Positions 1 through 17,500 of a stretch of DNA of 64,000 nt are shown one piece after another. The DNA lies in the NCBI GenBank assembly GCA_025786725.1, contig JAHLTZ010000003.1, positions 806,001 through 870,000 of the forward strand, given 5' to 3'. Each line of letters begins with the position of its first letter. Position 1 is the stretch's first letter. The stretch comes from Syncephalis fuscata (taxonomy: Eukaryota; Zoopagomycota; Zoopagomycetes; Zoopagales; Piptocephalidaceae). The position numbers were made by a program, and so were the translations under genes. The notes under the pieces are model-generated. The model was not told where the DNA came from. It did not search any database and saw only the letters and a program-made list of their open reading frames with translations.

Positions 1-272
1 GTTGTCGCTATGCTTATTTACTATTACTACCATAACAGTCTGCCAGATATGCTTAATGAAAATGGTAACACGCCGTCACCTTCCACCTTTGCGAAAACAA
101 TGAAGCAACTATACGACTCGTCGCTTAAATCGCCCAAGAGTTGACTTTTGATTCTGTACAAACTAAACTACTTAGTATTGTTTCAAAAAACTACGTAAAG
201 CTGTTTAACATCAATCCAGCTCGTCGTCCTACTTTGTTAGAGTACTTGACTCAAATAGCATCAAATAGTTGA
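1..272 (+). pseudogene. 3' fragment of a kinase-like gene (window edge)
   Basis: Reading enters from the left edge in frame 1 and stops at 142-144. The sense continues in frame 3 from 147 to a stop at 270-272, so a frameshift or an unseen intron separates the halves. The second half contains NPARRPTLLEYL, which resembles the end of a protein kinase domain (subdomain XI, conserved Arg, then a short helix). The first half is hydrophilic, with Lys, Ser and Thr. The layout resembles the C-terminus of the kinase-like gene at 6201-7415 (a Lys/Ser-rich segment, then a hydrophobic helix containing LLSIVSKNYVKLF), so the two may be relatives. The upstream part is outside the window. Family assignment is moderate; the functional state is unknown. 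Confidence 0.45.
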
Positions 273-587
273 CTTTTACTGAATCTCGATAATGAATATG
301 CTTGAAATAAAAGATGAATTATTTACAAACACTTGTAATGATATAATCGATATGCTGCAATATAATATTTATTTTATTATCCTTACATGTTTAAATCCTT
401 CATTGAGCAATATATATATATACACGCAACTATTGGCATAGTACTAAAATAACCATTTTCACTTTAAAACGTGTAATACTAATTGTTAATGTAGACAGCT
501 TATTATAAGATAAAAATGTCGTGGTATCCTTTTATTACACTAAAATATACTATTATAGGCTGTGTAGATGTGTATATATGAAAATAA
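273..587. other. AT-rich intergenic gap
   Basis: No coding region is supported. The stretch holds an ATATATATATA run near 411-421 and lies between two convergent gene ends (kinase fragment on the plus strand, F-box gene 1 on the minus strand). Nothing else is recognised. Confidence 0.5.
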
Positions 588-2845
588 TTAGCTGCTACTA
601 GAAAAGTCTAACATAACGAATAGACCTGTAAATTGCTCTACATAGCCGAAATACGTTGATGTGACTACGCAGCCTTCACCGATATCGGCATCCGATGCAG
701 CAGGCGATCGTCGACCTGGGCCAGCACTATCCGGTCGTCGTCGTACTCGCTCCACAGAAAAGCCGTCTTCAAGCCAGCCCAATGGCTCGCCATCTTTAAG
801 ATCAATTCGACACCAACGACCGTCAGCATTAGCAGCACAGCCAATGCTTCCTACAGCCATTCGCGTGGCATCTGGCTGAGTGTCGGTGGTGGAGTTTATA
901 GCGTTAAGGCCTGAACATGAATTGGTAATCTGCCACGGCCAGTGGCGTTGATGCAACAAATGGCCATCCGATAAACGAATAACCAAGCAGCGCTGGCTAG
1001 CCATTCTCATACGTCCTGCTTCCGATGCTGTCAGCGAGTCAGCCTCTGAGTCGGAACTACCATTCAGACTATTTGGATCAGCATCGCGTACAGAAATGGC
1101 AGATGCTGCTTGACGATATGGAACAGTAATAGTCGATCAGCACCGGGGAGTGGATGGACACGCACGGCCAATGCTGGTTGTGCCAATTGCCAAACAATCT
1201 TATTTGTTGTAGTGTCATGCAAGGCAAACTGATATTCCGAGTCTTGGCCTTCAAGCTGATACTGCAGCAATACACGATTGCGATCAACTGGAATAACACG
1301 CAATGATTGTGGATCAACACCTTCGATGGCCAATTCGCCTTGAAGTGATTGACGTTGGCCCAGTGTTGATAAATCATCGGCGTAGGTCGTTGTAGTTGAA
1401 GTGCTTTGTGATTTGTTATCTACTGTACGCGAGTTGAATGTATCCGTGCGTGATGATGAACTGCTAGTTGGAGATGCTACTGTAACTACAGTCGTTGACG
1501 ATGAAAACGACGCATCATCTGCAGCTTCATTGGCATTTAGACTTGTATTAGATGTACCGCTACTGCTATTTGTATCACTTTTAAGAACAACTTGACGCCA
1601 GCAAAGCTGTCGACGTGGTCCCCGCACTTCACCTAAATACATAACAGCTGCACGTTCGTCCTGAGCTTGTAGACAGCTGGTGCGTACAGGTGCATGTAGC
1701 TGTCCAACAAGACGTAGGCCACGCGCTAAATCGTAGACAGAGCATGTATCCTGGTCAAATGCCCATCTATGCACTAGAAGCCATCGTCCGCTTAGCATTC
1801 GAAGATTGCGGCCAGGTGGCATCCATACACGCACACGTGCCAGACTGTTTTCCCCGGCCAGATCGGAGGTAGAACGTACACAAAGAGCATGGCGTTGGGT
1901 ACCAAATTCAGATACAAATCCAGCAAGAATTACAATGTAGCGATCGTTAAGACGTACATCGGCTACTCCCGTAAAGGTCAGTCCAATGCCGGATCCGGTT
2001 TCGGCTGCCTTTACTTGCAATTCATGCGCTTGCGGCTGTACACGATGACGAATACGTGTCATGCCGGCGCGTGGATCTCTTTCGGCACGAATAACTGGTT
2101 TATTTTCGATTACGATAACTCGTCGTTGTCTATTGTCTGAATTGGTATAGTTGTTCGTCTCTAGAATTGCGCCCCAAGCACAACCAGCAAGTACACGTAC
2201 CGAATGGCCTTCATGTCCATTACCACTGTAGACACCTGGTAATGGTACATCACGTCGTGTATAATTGCCATCACGCCAGCGCTTTTCCAATCGACTACGA
2301 TGGCGATTAACGCGTGTCCAGTCAACTTGACGCATCCATTGTTCACGGCTAATTGCTTTACTGGCTGGTACTTTTCGTGAACTATGCATATCATTAATAT
2401 CGGCCATTTGCATAATCATAGAAGCAGTATGGCGTGGGTTACAGCTGCCATTGGGTAAAGTGCCGTTGTTGCCTTTTAATGCGCTGACTGGTTTAAATGG
2501 ATTTGTTTTATCGGTTATCGCTGTATCGTTTGAATCTACAGAAAAAAGATTGCTACGATCGCCGTACATACGTCGTAGTTCCCAGCGCAGAAAGTCGGAC
2601 TCAACTTCTCCTGCTCCAGCGCCAGCACCGCCACATGATAGATAGCGACCACGATAAACACGCTCACGTAGTCCACCATCGCTGACAGCAGCAGCATAAC
2701 AGGCGCGAGACACACGGGCAAACGACACGATGGTTGAATAAGCATCGGACGATAAATAGTTGGCTATAAGACGGAATACTTCAAGCGGCAATGCACGCGG
2801 TAAATGGCGTCGATCCTGTGCGCATGAATAGACACTGCCGGACAT
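588..2845 (-). CDS. F-box protein 1, with one frameshift near 1064-1130
   Basis: The N-terminus is an F-box-like segment (LPLEVFRLIANYL, then FARVSRACY), followed by about 650 residues without a named domain but with regularly spaced Trp, Leu and Val as in a beta-propeller. F-box proteins usually bridge SKP1-cullin ligases to substrates; that role is family knowledge, the substrate is unknown. The main frame runs 2845-1064. The protein evidently continues in another frame (DADPNSLNGSSDSEADSL, then the frame open 1010-588), so one base appears missing or extra around 1064-1130; no canonical intron fits. The long Ser/Thr/Asn-rich insert near 1390-1590 is probably a disordered loop. F-box gene 2 at 51991-54217 has the same layout. 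The start at 2845 places the F-box about 20 residues in. Confidence 0.7.
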
Positions 2846-3663
2846 GGTAGTAAAACGACGGTTGATCCGCGTTTCGAATGGCCAGACGGTGCGTGCATAA
2901 GCCGTCCATGTCGATCATAAGTAAGTTTTGGATTGGGCGATGAGTAGGCTTCATGCTGTTGCAGAAGCGCAGGTGGCACAACTACATACTGACTATGACG
3001 GCGTTGAGGGGCACCAGATGCGTAAAAGGACGGCTCTGATGGCATGCCATTGGTGCGCATTGAACGAGATGGATAGATGTGGCTTTTAGATGAATTTGTG
3101 CGTATATGCCGTGTATGGTGGTTATTGGCAGCATGCATAGGATAATGGCCGGTCATTGAGGCAGCAACTTTACGTGGCTCGTTGACCATTGATGCAGTGT
3201 GTGAATGGCCAAATTGGTGATTTAAAGCGCGCTGATATGTACCATAAGCATTGCACGAACAATTTGGCATTAATTCACTTGCTGATGAACGATGATAGCC
3301 AGTCATATTTCTATCACTCATTTGCTCTGGAGAAGCATAGGGATCGGGCAGACGAGAAGCAACGACCGAAGGCGTCACTGTACCTGAACGATGGTGGTCA
3401 GATTCGGAATTTGCCACGGCAACTGCGTGCTTCATACGCTCTACACGTGTTACCAAGTCACGCCATGTCTCGTCTTCAGCATCTGGCGTAGCTGATACAG
3501 GTGAGGACTGCATAGAGGCTTGGCTATTGGCAGTTATCACTTGGCGAAGCGGATGTTTGCCACGAGGTGTAGCGGATAGCACGGGTGTACCCATAGATCG
3601 ATAATGTGATAATGAAGGAGACATCATAGAGTCGCGTGGATGGTTAAAAGTATAAATCGACAT
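2764..3663 (-). CDS. Disordered Ser/His/Arg-rich protein or 5' part of F-box gene 1
   Basis: A 299-codon open frame begins MSIYTFNHPRDS. It is rich in Ser, His, Arg, Pro and Met with no recognisable domain, as expected of a disordered regulatory region. It overlaps the first 82 bp of the F-box frame in a different frame, and its last 30-odd codons lie over sequence that reads as the F-box gene. Two explanations remain: a separate upstream gene, or the N-terminal extension of the F-box protein joined through a one-base frameshift near 2850-2900. The frequency of such frameshifts in this window favours the second. In the F-box frame an in-frame stop lies about 75 bp before the 2845 ATG, so extension without a frameshift is not possible. 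Confidence 0.45.
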   Translation of the reverse strand: MSIYTFNHPRDSMMSPSLSHYRSMGTPVLSATPRGKHPLRQVITANSQASMQSSPVSATPDAEDETWRDLVTRVERMKHAVAVANSESDHHRSGTVTPSVVASRLPDPYASPEQMSDRNMTGYHRSSASELMPNCSCNAYGTYQRALNHQFGHSHTASMVNEPRKVAASMTGHYPMHAANNHHTRHIRTNSSKSHIYPSRSMRTNGMPSEPSFYASGAPQRRHSQYVVVPPALLQQHEAYSSPNPKLTYDRHGRLMHAPSGHSKRGSTVVLLPCPAVSIHAHRIDAIYRVHCRLKYSVL

Positions 3664-6200
3664 GTTGGAAATGATGAAATAGTAGTAGAGAATTAGATGA
3701 AATAATAATAATGATAATAGTAATGCTATGGAGAGGAATAAAAGCTTGAATGGATTCTACTAAGAGTGAGTTAACTAATTGTGACAAAGTAAATTGATAC
3801 CACCACAATCAAAAGTGTAGAAAGACGAGAAATAAGATAAACCGGACCGGACCAGCAGTCGGATGATAGAAAGCAAAAATAATAAATCAAATGTTAGCAA
3901 TCTGACCAATAGTTGTATGTAAAGATAGATGTATAGGTAGCGACGTAATTTGGAATGGCCAATGCGCCCTAACGGCACAGCCACACTACAACTATATAGA
4001 TACAAGCCAAGATAGTTTCAGCGGAACGAGGCCTTGAAGCATCCATACTCGCCCGCTCCCATATTTATTGGTACCATCAATTTAGCTGAAACTTACTTTG
4101 AACAGTGGAAGGAGTTGTCACAGATCAAAAGAGAAGCTTTGATGTAACGAAGCAAGGCGTGTTACAAAACGGTTCTGTGTGTATCCCGAGAATTCTCTAC
4201 GGTAATATAGACATCAGACAAAGTATAAATATGTTAATTAATAAGCCAATAGTGATAAGTTGACAACAGGATAAAAAGCCCAGTCGTGTTGTTGTTGTTG
4301 TTGTTAAGAATAAGGCTAGGGGGCAACGGGTCAATTTGCCAGATATTGTGTACTGTTGCCACCGCTTTATTAATTGATGTTACAAACGACCCTTCTGCGG
4401 TGTTTATATATTGCCGCCAACGCTAGCGTATACCAATCCCTCCCACCCACCCATATAGTAGATCAAAAAGTAATTGGCTTACCAGATACAAGCAACGGCA
4501 AGGTAGTAACAACGACTGCGACAATAACTGGTGTGCTATGATCACGGGTGGTGCTTTAAGCGTGAGACGGCGTTTGTCAGTAACAAATGACAGGCAGAGA
4601 TGAGGAATCGTAAAAACACGCTATTGCACAGACTAGAACTAAACGTCTAATAATTGAATTAGTTGGAGCGAGACGGCAAAGAGAAATAAAAAACAAAGAA
4701 GAACTAAGACACGTCGCCGCCTAGTGCAAGCAATGATATTAGCAAAAAGCAACAACTAATTGAAAGTAGGAAAAAACAGGAAAGCCAAGGTGAGCTACAA
4801 TATGATGGAGAAAGAGACTGTGTGGCGATGGGCGGATGGAATTCTTTTATCTCCACGCACACACAAATACACCACCTCCAAATCTATACACACTATGCAA
4901 GTGCACGCGCTTGTCTATATCTTTAGATAGCCTGCCCACGAGTTGGCGGTTAATTTTACCGAATAATCATGGATAGTAGTATCATATGAAAATTAAAAAA
5001 AGCCGTGCTGTCTATTATGGCAGTGGCCACGGCAATGATTATTTGCCAATATTGAGTCGATCCCTTGGCGCAATGACCATCACTTATCCATAATTGTCTA
5101 CTTACCGATGAACGGGTTATTGACGTCAAAAATAAGCAGTAATAAAGCACAGTGTCAGTTTATTGTTAGATCTAAATAGTGTGTTGGCAATGGGGGTATG
5201 GAGTAAAGGACAAAGTATGAATAGTAGTGGCGGCGTTGCACAGGCGTGGCTGTTTAAAAGACTTCAGATAATGTTGCAATGGTGTATTTAAATGACGAAG
5301 CGAAGCAAGGCAAGGAACGAATATACTGGTATATGTATGTCGTTTTACTTCTAGACCACTGCGACGCAGCGTATGTACCGCGTCTTTGGCCGCAATTAAA
5401 GCATGGCCGTTTCAATCCAGCACTAATAGAGAATAGGTAGGATAGGACAGAATAGATTAGACGGCAGTAGGACTGCATGAGATGAGGGGCCAAGGCCAAC
5501 TTGTCTCACTCGCATGTGAGGCTGGAAAAGCCTAAAGGATAGGGCCTCGCCGTTCGCGGCTATTAGTGCTACACCGTTGACTGAAGTGGCAATCGTGCAC
5601 GATCCAAGGATCCAAGGAGACTTGCTACCGCGATGTTATTGTTGCGAGTCACAAAGCAGCTAGAAAGACATGTCAGCTGTGTTAAGGCAATAGTCGGAGA
5701 TAGAAAAGACAATCTAAAGAATCCAGTAAGATGTTGCATCTGTTGATTGTGAATGTGTTTGTGTTAAGCCTTAACAAAAAACGATTGGAGCACACGCGTA
5801 AATAGGCAACTGCGGTGCTACAATTAACTAGAGTCATAGTCATTGCCATTCAATGATATCTGTTACACATCTGCATCACTGTACAGCTATTGCTTGAAGT
5901 ATGATTAACAATGATTTTGAGTATATTTGTACACTTTGTTAATATCTTTATTATTGTTTGCGCTGTTCTGATATCATGAAAATGTAATGTACATTTGTTG
6001 ATTAAACACTTGAATTATAGTGCTATAAAATAGTATTAATTAATGACTAATTATGTATACATTAATATTCGTATAGTGTTAAATTGAAGTAGTGTTCATT
6101 TATCCGATATAGTATCTATTGTTCAGCATAATAGCACATGATTAGTCATTGTCACTGATAACTATAACTGGTTATTGGTACCAAGCCGTTAATTAAGAAT
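3664..6200. other. Long intergenic region, no gene supported
   Basis: About 2.5 kb with no convincing coding frame on either strand. It contains a GTT repeat near 4290-4305, many short A/T runs, and a slightly GC-richer patch at 5500-5620 with short self-complementary pieces (GAGGC ... GCCTC). I could not assign that patch to a known RNA. The region lies upstream of the 2764-3663 / F-box unit and so may hold its promoter and 5' UTR. Confidence 0.4.
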
Positions 6201-7415
6201 TTATTGGTTAAAAGACAAGGCCAGGAACGAACGCAATTGGCTTAGTGCTTGTATTGTAGACATACAGTTTGAGGTGCTTTCCGTTAACGTTTTAACAACA
6301 TGGAAAAGTGGAACAATCACTTTGACTAGACGAGCCATGTGATCCGGTGTTATGTTTGCTTGTTTTAACCATAAAGTTTTGATTTAATGGATCGTTCCAA
6401 AGCCTTATACCACTCTTCGTATGATTTGTTTAAATCGCTAAATGGACTAGAACCAACATAATCAGTGATTATGTTGGCAATAAATTCATTATCATTCTTG
6501 CAGGGAAATACAATCGTTTAGTGGTGGGTGGTTTGGTAGGCTTGCCAGTTTTTGGATTAATGGTAGCCACTGGATTTAATGGGATACTCGAGTCGTAATC
6601 AATAACAACTGCTCTCATTCGACCATTAGCTAATCCTTATAAACCATGATATCTGTATTTAATAATTAAACATTTGTTTTTAAACAACAAACAAATAACG
6701 TACTTTTGGCGGCTATATCATTATGCTCAATGCCGGCCTCGTGTAAGTAAATAGCACCTAGAAGCAGTTGGTAAATATTGGTTATTGTACATCTACACTA
6801 TCTACCTTCAAGTATATCTGGCAACAATTCGACAAAATAGTTGATTTCATCATATAGAGTATTGGCAACCATTTTACCTAACTCAACGCCATCAACCAAG
6901 TTATAAACCACACAATCAAGTGTTACAGTTTTTGATTTACGACGTTCGTTGATTACAAATCTATCAAGTGGATTCAAAGTACTGTCTTGTCCTATTTCTT
7001 TTTTAGCTTTTAGTTGATTTTTAGCCGTCACGAGCATCTAATTTCACTATTAGCTAGTCATTATATTTAACACACTGGTGTATTATTACATCGTAAGCCA
7101 TAACTTCTTTCTGAAGCTTGGGTCCGCATTTGAGAAAAACAGGCTTCTTGTTTTGAAATGCGTGGCAATACCTTGTTTAGCATTACCGCTCCATTTATAT
7201 CAGTTAATCCACGGTATTCCGGATTACTGTCTAGAAATTGTCGACCAGCTGCATCTTTCGAATTACTACCTAAATTAGTTTTAACCATTAACACACAATA
7301 GTTAAAACAATCAAATAATATTACCATCAAGAACCCCGTCAGTAGCATGCGTTAGTAGTGCGTTAAAGAGTAAAGTAAGCGCAGTGATCGATGCAAAGTT
7401 ATAAAACCTAAGCAT
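6201..7415 (-). CDS. Secreted protein kinase-like protein, frameshifted
   Basis: The start at 7415 gives MLRFYNFASITALTLLFNAL, a typical signal peptide, followed by a 5' intron (about 7270-7325). Downstream pieces match kinase landmarks in order: VFLKC (beta-3 Lys) and KEVMAYDVI (alpha-C Glu) near 7085-7140; YLHEAGIEHNDIAAK (catalytic loop with HND in place of HRD) near 6700-6750; VIDYDSS (DYD in place of DFG) near 6600; a Lys/Ser-rich tail to a stop at 6201. Catalytic Lys, Glu and both Asp positions are kept, so activity is possible. Targeting to the secretory pathway is unusual for a kinase fold. Single-base frameshifts are needed near 7150 (A-run) and near 6510. I do not recognise a named family; the left-edge fragment may be a relative. 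Confidence 0.5.
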
Positions 7416-8141
7416 ATTAGAAATGATAGACTGTAAAAACTAATAATATTGAAAAGAAAATGAAAGGTTTGAAATAAGTAACAAAACGAGAGGATTGAAG
7501 CCATCGACAATTCAGTGTTTTATTTAAGTCGTAAAGAAAATTTTATATCCCAGCTATTCAAAAAAATAAAAGCATTTATATAAATGGTCAACTACTATTT
7601 TCAAATTCCATAAAAATAAATAAATTCAAAAGCATATTGTACTTTGCCACTTCTTGAATATTGCCATATACTACTGATTGTACAATTCATGGTTTATGAT
7701 GAAAAACATATATACTAATGGCTAAAATAATACAGCTATTATATTAATTATTAATTATTAATTATTAATTATTGATACTCTAGACTAAATGTAGTGGTAC
7801 TACGTATATTTATACTACAGCTACATTTCTAGTATAAATAATAAATGAACGAAATAATATAGACGAATACACAATTTTTATAATTCAAATTTGATAATGT
7901 TATGTTATAAAATAATGATTTCCCTTAATTAACAATTCTTGATAATCAAATTGTTTGTTAATTTATAAACATATATTAACAAAAAGTAATAAATTATATG
8001 ACAATATGATAAATTTATTACAATTGATGTTTAGCCAAATAACGATGATAACAGTTTTACTAATGGCCAATCAATGAAATAATAAATAAATGGCCGACTC
8101 ATTATTAGCGTTATTTTATTTCTTGTCTTTACAACATCACA
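7416..8141. other. AT-rich divergent intergenic region
   Basis: Very AT-rich sequence between the minus-strand kinase-like gene and the plus-strand PRP2 gene. It contains four-fold repeats of ATTATTA around 7741-7770 and no coding frame. It presumably carries both promoters; no specific site is recognised. Confidence 0.45.
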
Positions 8142-11722
<3,581 letters not shown>

Positions 11723-11805
11723 GGATCAATAAATTATATGTAAATGTCAATCATCATTATGATCTTCATCATTTATTAATGACTAACGTTATTGCATTCC
11801 ATTGT

Positions 11806-14240
<2,435 letters not shown>

Positions 14241-14267
14241 AGTAACAGTTGAAATAATATTGGTCAA

Positions 14268-14516
14268 CTAATATTCAGTACCAGTATCACTGACAAGTCA
14301 ATAGTCAATAGTCAATAGTCAATATAGTCAATAGTTAAAAAGAGAAAGCAGTGTAAAAAGGGTCAATCAATGGCTATGTGTGAGTAGATGAAGCATCACA
14401 TCTATCTATAATAAATTGTACGTCATTGTTAAGTAAAAATATTGAATTTAATTTAATTTCTGATTTTGATTTGATTTAATTTTTGATTTTTATTTCTCTT
14501 TTCTGGCTGTTGCATT
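14268..14516. promoter_or_regulatory. Divergent promoter with repeated GTCAATA units
   Basis: The gap between the divergently transcribed D2HGDH-like gene and ELP1 holds at least four near-perfect copies of the heptamer GTCAATA at about 14297-14334. A T-rich tract near 14440-14500 lies just before the ELP1 ATG. The repeat may bind a regulator or be a simple expansion; the sequence cannot decide. Confidence 0.4.
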
Positions 14517-17500
14517 ATGAAGAATCTAGCTTTATTAACGGAACTGTCCCATCGATTGCCGTCTATTGAGGCCAATGACGGTACTAGTCAGAGTACAGCA
14601 CAGTTATGCCTTGATACAGTGAATGGACGAGTCTATACCGTTCAGTGTCAAGTGGACGGTGTGGTCGCTGTACGATTAGTGCCAAATGTCGTGGTAATTA
14701 ATATCAATAACCAATATAAATAAGTAGTCTACTAATAGCAGTTGTAATAATAGGGAGAATCAAATAATGGCGCTTCTATCAATGAGAATGACGATAACAT
14801 TGTTATAGAGTTTCCTATTGAAACTAATGATATGAATGGTGATACGGCTTCTTGTCAAATTGTACACAGTCGATATCTTGCCGAATATGAAATGATCTGT
14901 ATTGCACTATCAACTGGTGAATTGTATACAGTTCAACTTGGTAATCCACTGCGCCATCGGTCAGTAATAAGTTTATATTATATGTTAACAAGCTATTAAT
15001 TGTATAGCTGTATAGGCCGAGTGTGTTGGTCATTTCGAGTCTGGTATTAAGAGTATGGCCTGGAGTCCAGATGAAGAGTTATTAATCATTGTTACTGGTA
15101 ATAACACAAATGCCATATAATATATAATATATTAATATTTAATATTTAATGTATAATATTTATTTATGTAAATAGGTGCGGATGAATTACTACTTATGAC
15201 AAGTGAATTTACAGTTATTACTGAGAATCCATTACACACAACTGACGAAGGAGAAGGTAAATGATTGATTAGTATAATAATCTGTAAATATACTAATGTA
15301 TTGGATAATATGCTATTAATAGATAAGGCCGTTAATGTGGGATGGGGAAAGAAAGAAACACAATTTCATGGATCACTTGGTAAACAAGCAGCATTAACAC
15401 CATCATCAGTTTCTGTATCTTCTATTAAACGATCATCGGATGACTATGGAGCCATTACAGTTAGTTGGCGTGGAGATGGTAATTATTTTGCATGTTCTTC
15501 ATTTGATCCACGTCGTGGTAAGTATTAGTATAATATAGTATAATATAATATACAAATAAATATTTATATATTAATAGGTCATCGATTGGTACGTGTATTT
15601 AATAGAGAAGGATTATTACAGAATACATCAGAACCTACAGATGCTCTATCTTCATGTCTCAATTGGCGGTAAGCATGACTATATGTAAAGTAACTGTAGT
15701 AATCTTTTAATAGTCCATCGGGTAATTGGATTACTACTTCACAACGTCAACCACATCGACAAGTTGTATTGTTATTCGAACGTAATGGATTAAAGCGACA
15801 TGAATTCCTCTACCAGATAATGAAGCCATTGTAAGTAATTATAAATAGATGGTAATAGTATTTAATGTATATAATTAGGTAAAATCTGTTTATGGAATGC
15901 TGATTCAACTGTATTGGCCATTTGGTTAACACTATCTAATAAGCAACAAGGTATGTCATATAATAGTATTAATAATAACAATAACAATGACAATAATATA
16001 GTTATCCAATTATGGACTACAAGCAATTATAAATGGTATTTGAAACAGAGTCTGGAATTAAATAACATTTTGGACTTTCAATGGGATATTGAACGACCAT
16101 TAAGGCTACACTTATTAACACTGGGTAATGAATTGTATAAATAGTATACTAGACTTATTATTATATATATAATATAATATAATATAATATATTAGATGGA
16201 TATCAATGCAACCAATATGTATGGGATACAGCAGCCAGTCCTGGATATAGTGCAGAGAATGCATCTCTAGTATCGGTTATTGATGGACGTATCCTTTAAT
16301 ATTGATTGAATAGTCTCTATTTATTAGTTATATTTTAACTCTAATATGGATACTCTAATGACAATTAGATCAATTACTATTGACGCCATTCAAGTTAATG
16401 AATGTACCACCACCCATGTCAGCCTACAGTATAACGACACTGTCTGAACATGGACCTATTAATCATGTTACCTATACTTATGATCAACATGGTCATAATG
16501 ATTTAACTGTTCAATGTCAGAAGAGATATGTTGAACTATATTCATTTGCTATAGATGGTATTCGAAAGGCACCACGTCTTGTAGGATCAGTGGAGTAGGT
16601 TGACTTATTATAGTGTATTGTAGATAGTTAACATCATTTATACTAGATTACCTAAAGGACAGTCATGGCGTCATATCTATTCAATCCATCGACTACAAGG
16701 CGATTATATACTTTTAGCATTAACAAATGATCCTGAGACACGACAAGATGTATTGGCGTTTATTGTAATATCTCCATCTAATGAGGAGAAGAATCAATGG
16801 ATCATTGAAGATGATGCTGTACAGTATAAACAACTGGTCAGTCCAGTCATTCGTCTTACCTATGACTATCATCGATCCTGTGCAATTCTTGAAGATATTT
16901 ATGGACATATTTATACGGTGAATATTGGTAAGTTGTAATTGGCTCTATTTGTTATATAGTTACTAATGAAGTGTAGATAATATTGAGGATAATGAAGTAT
17001 CAACTGCAACATTATCGGTGAATATTATACCCCGAATGAGACTGGTAGAGCCATGTCCTTGGATTAGTGTATTACCATCCAATTCTACTTATTCAGTTAG
17101 TATACCTAATATAATTAGTATAATTTAATTAATTAATATTTGAATGTTATTATTATTATTATTATTAGGATCAAATTATTGGATTGAGTCATAGTGGTAA
17201 ATTGTATCTGAATGGGACATTGATTAATGCGAGTTGTACATCATTTGTTGTACATCATCAATTCCTATTGTATACGACGTATCAACATGAATTACATGTA
17301 TTGCCGTTATCAGATTTGACTTTATTAGAATCTCGTAGGTTATTTACTAGAATATATATATATAACATAATATTAATGTAAATAATACGATTAAAGCTAC
17401 CAGTAGTGAGAATAAGCGTAAAGTTGAACGAGGTGCTCAACTTGTAACAGCGCATGCTCATGGTGTGGCAGTCATTCTTCAAATGCCTCGTGGTAATTTA

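Noticed and set aside
1-272. Viral origin of the left-edge kinase fragment
   Set aside because: The RRPT-type kinase ending also occurs in cellular kinases, and a similar-looking kinase gene with introns and a signal peptide lies 6 kb away, so a host gene is the simpler reading.
1401-2140. Plus-strand open frames across F-box gene 1
   Set aside because: They are opposite-strand shadows of a conserved minus-strand coding region with low-complexity or meaningless translations.
5500-5620. GC-richer, partly self-complementary patch as a structured RNA gene
   Set aside because: Pairing segments are short and no snRNA, SRP, RNase P or tRNA landmark is visible; not enough to call.
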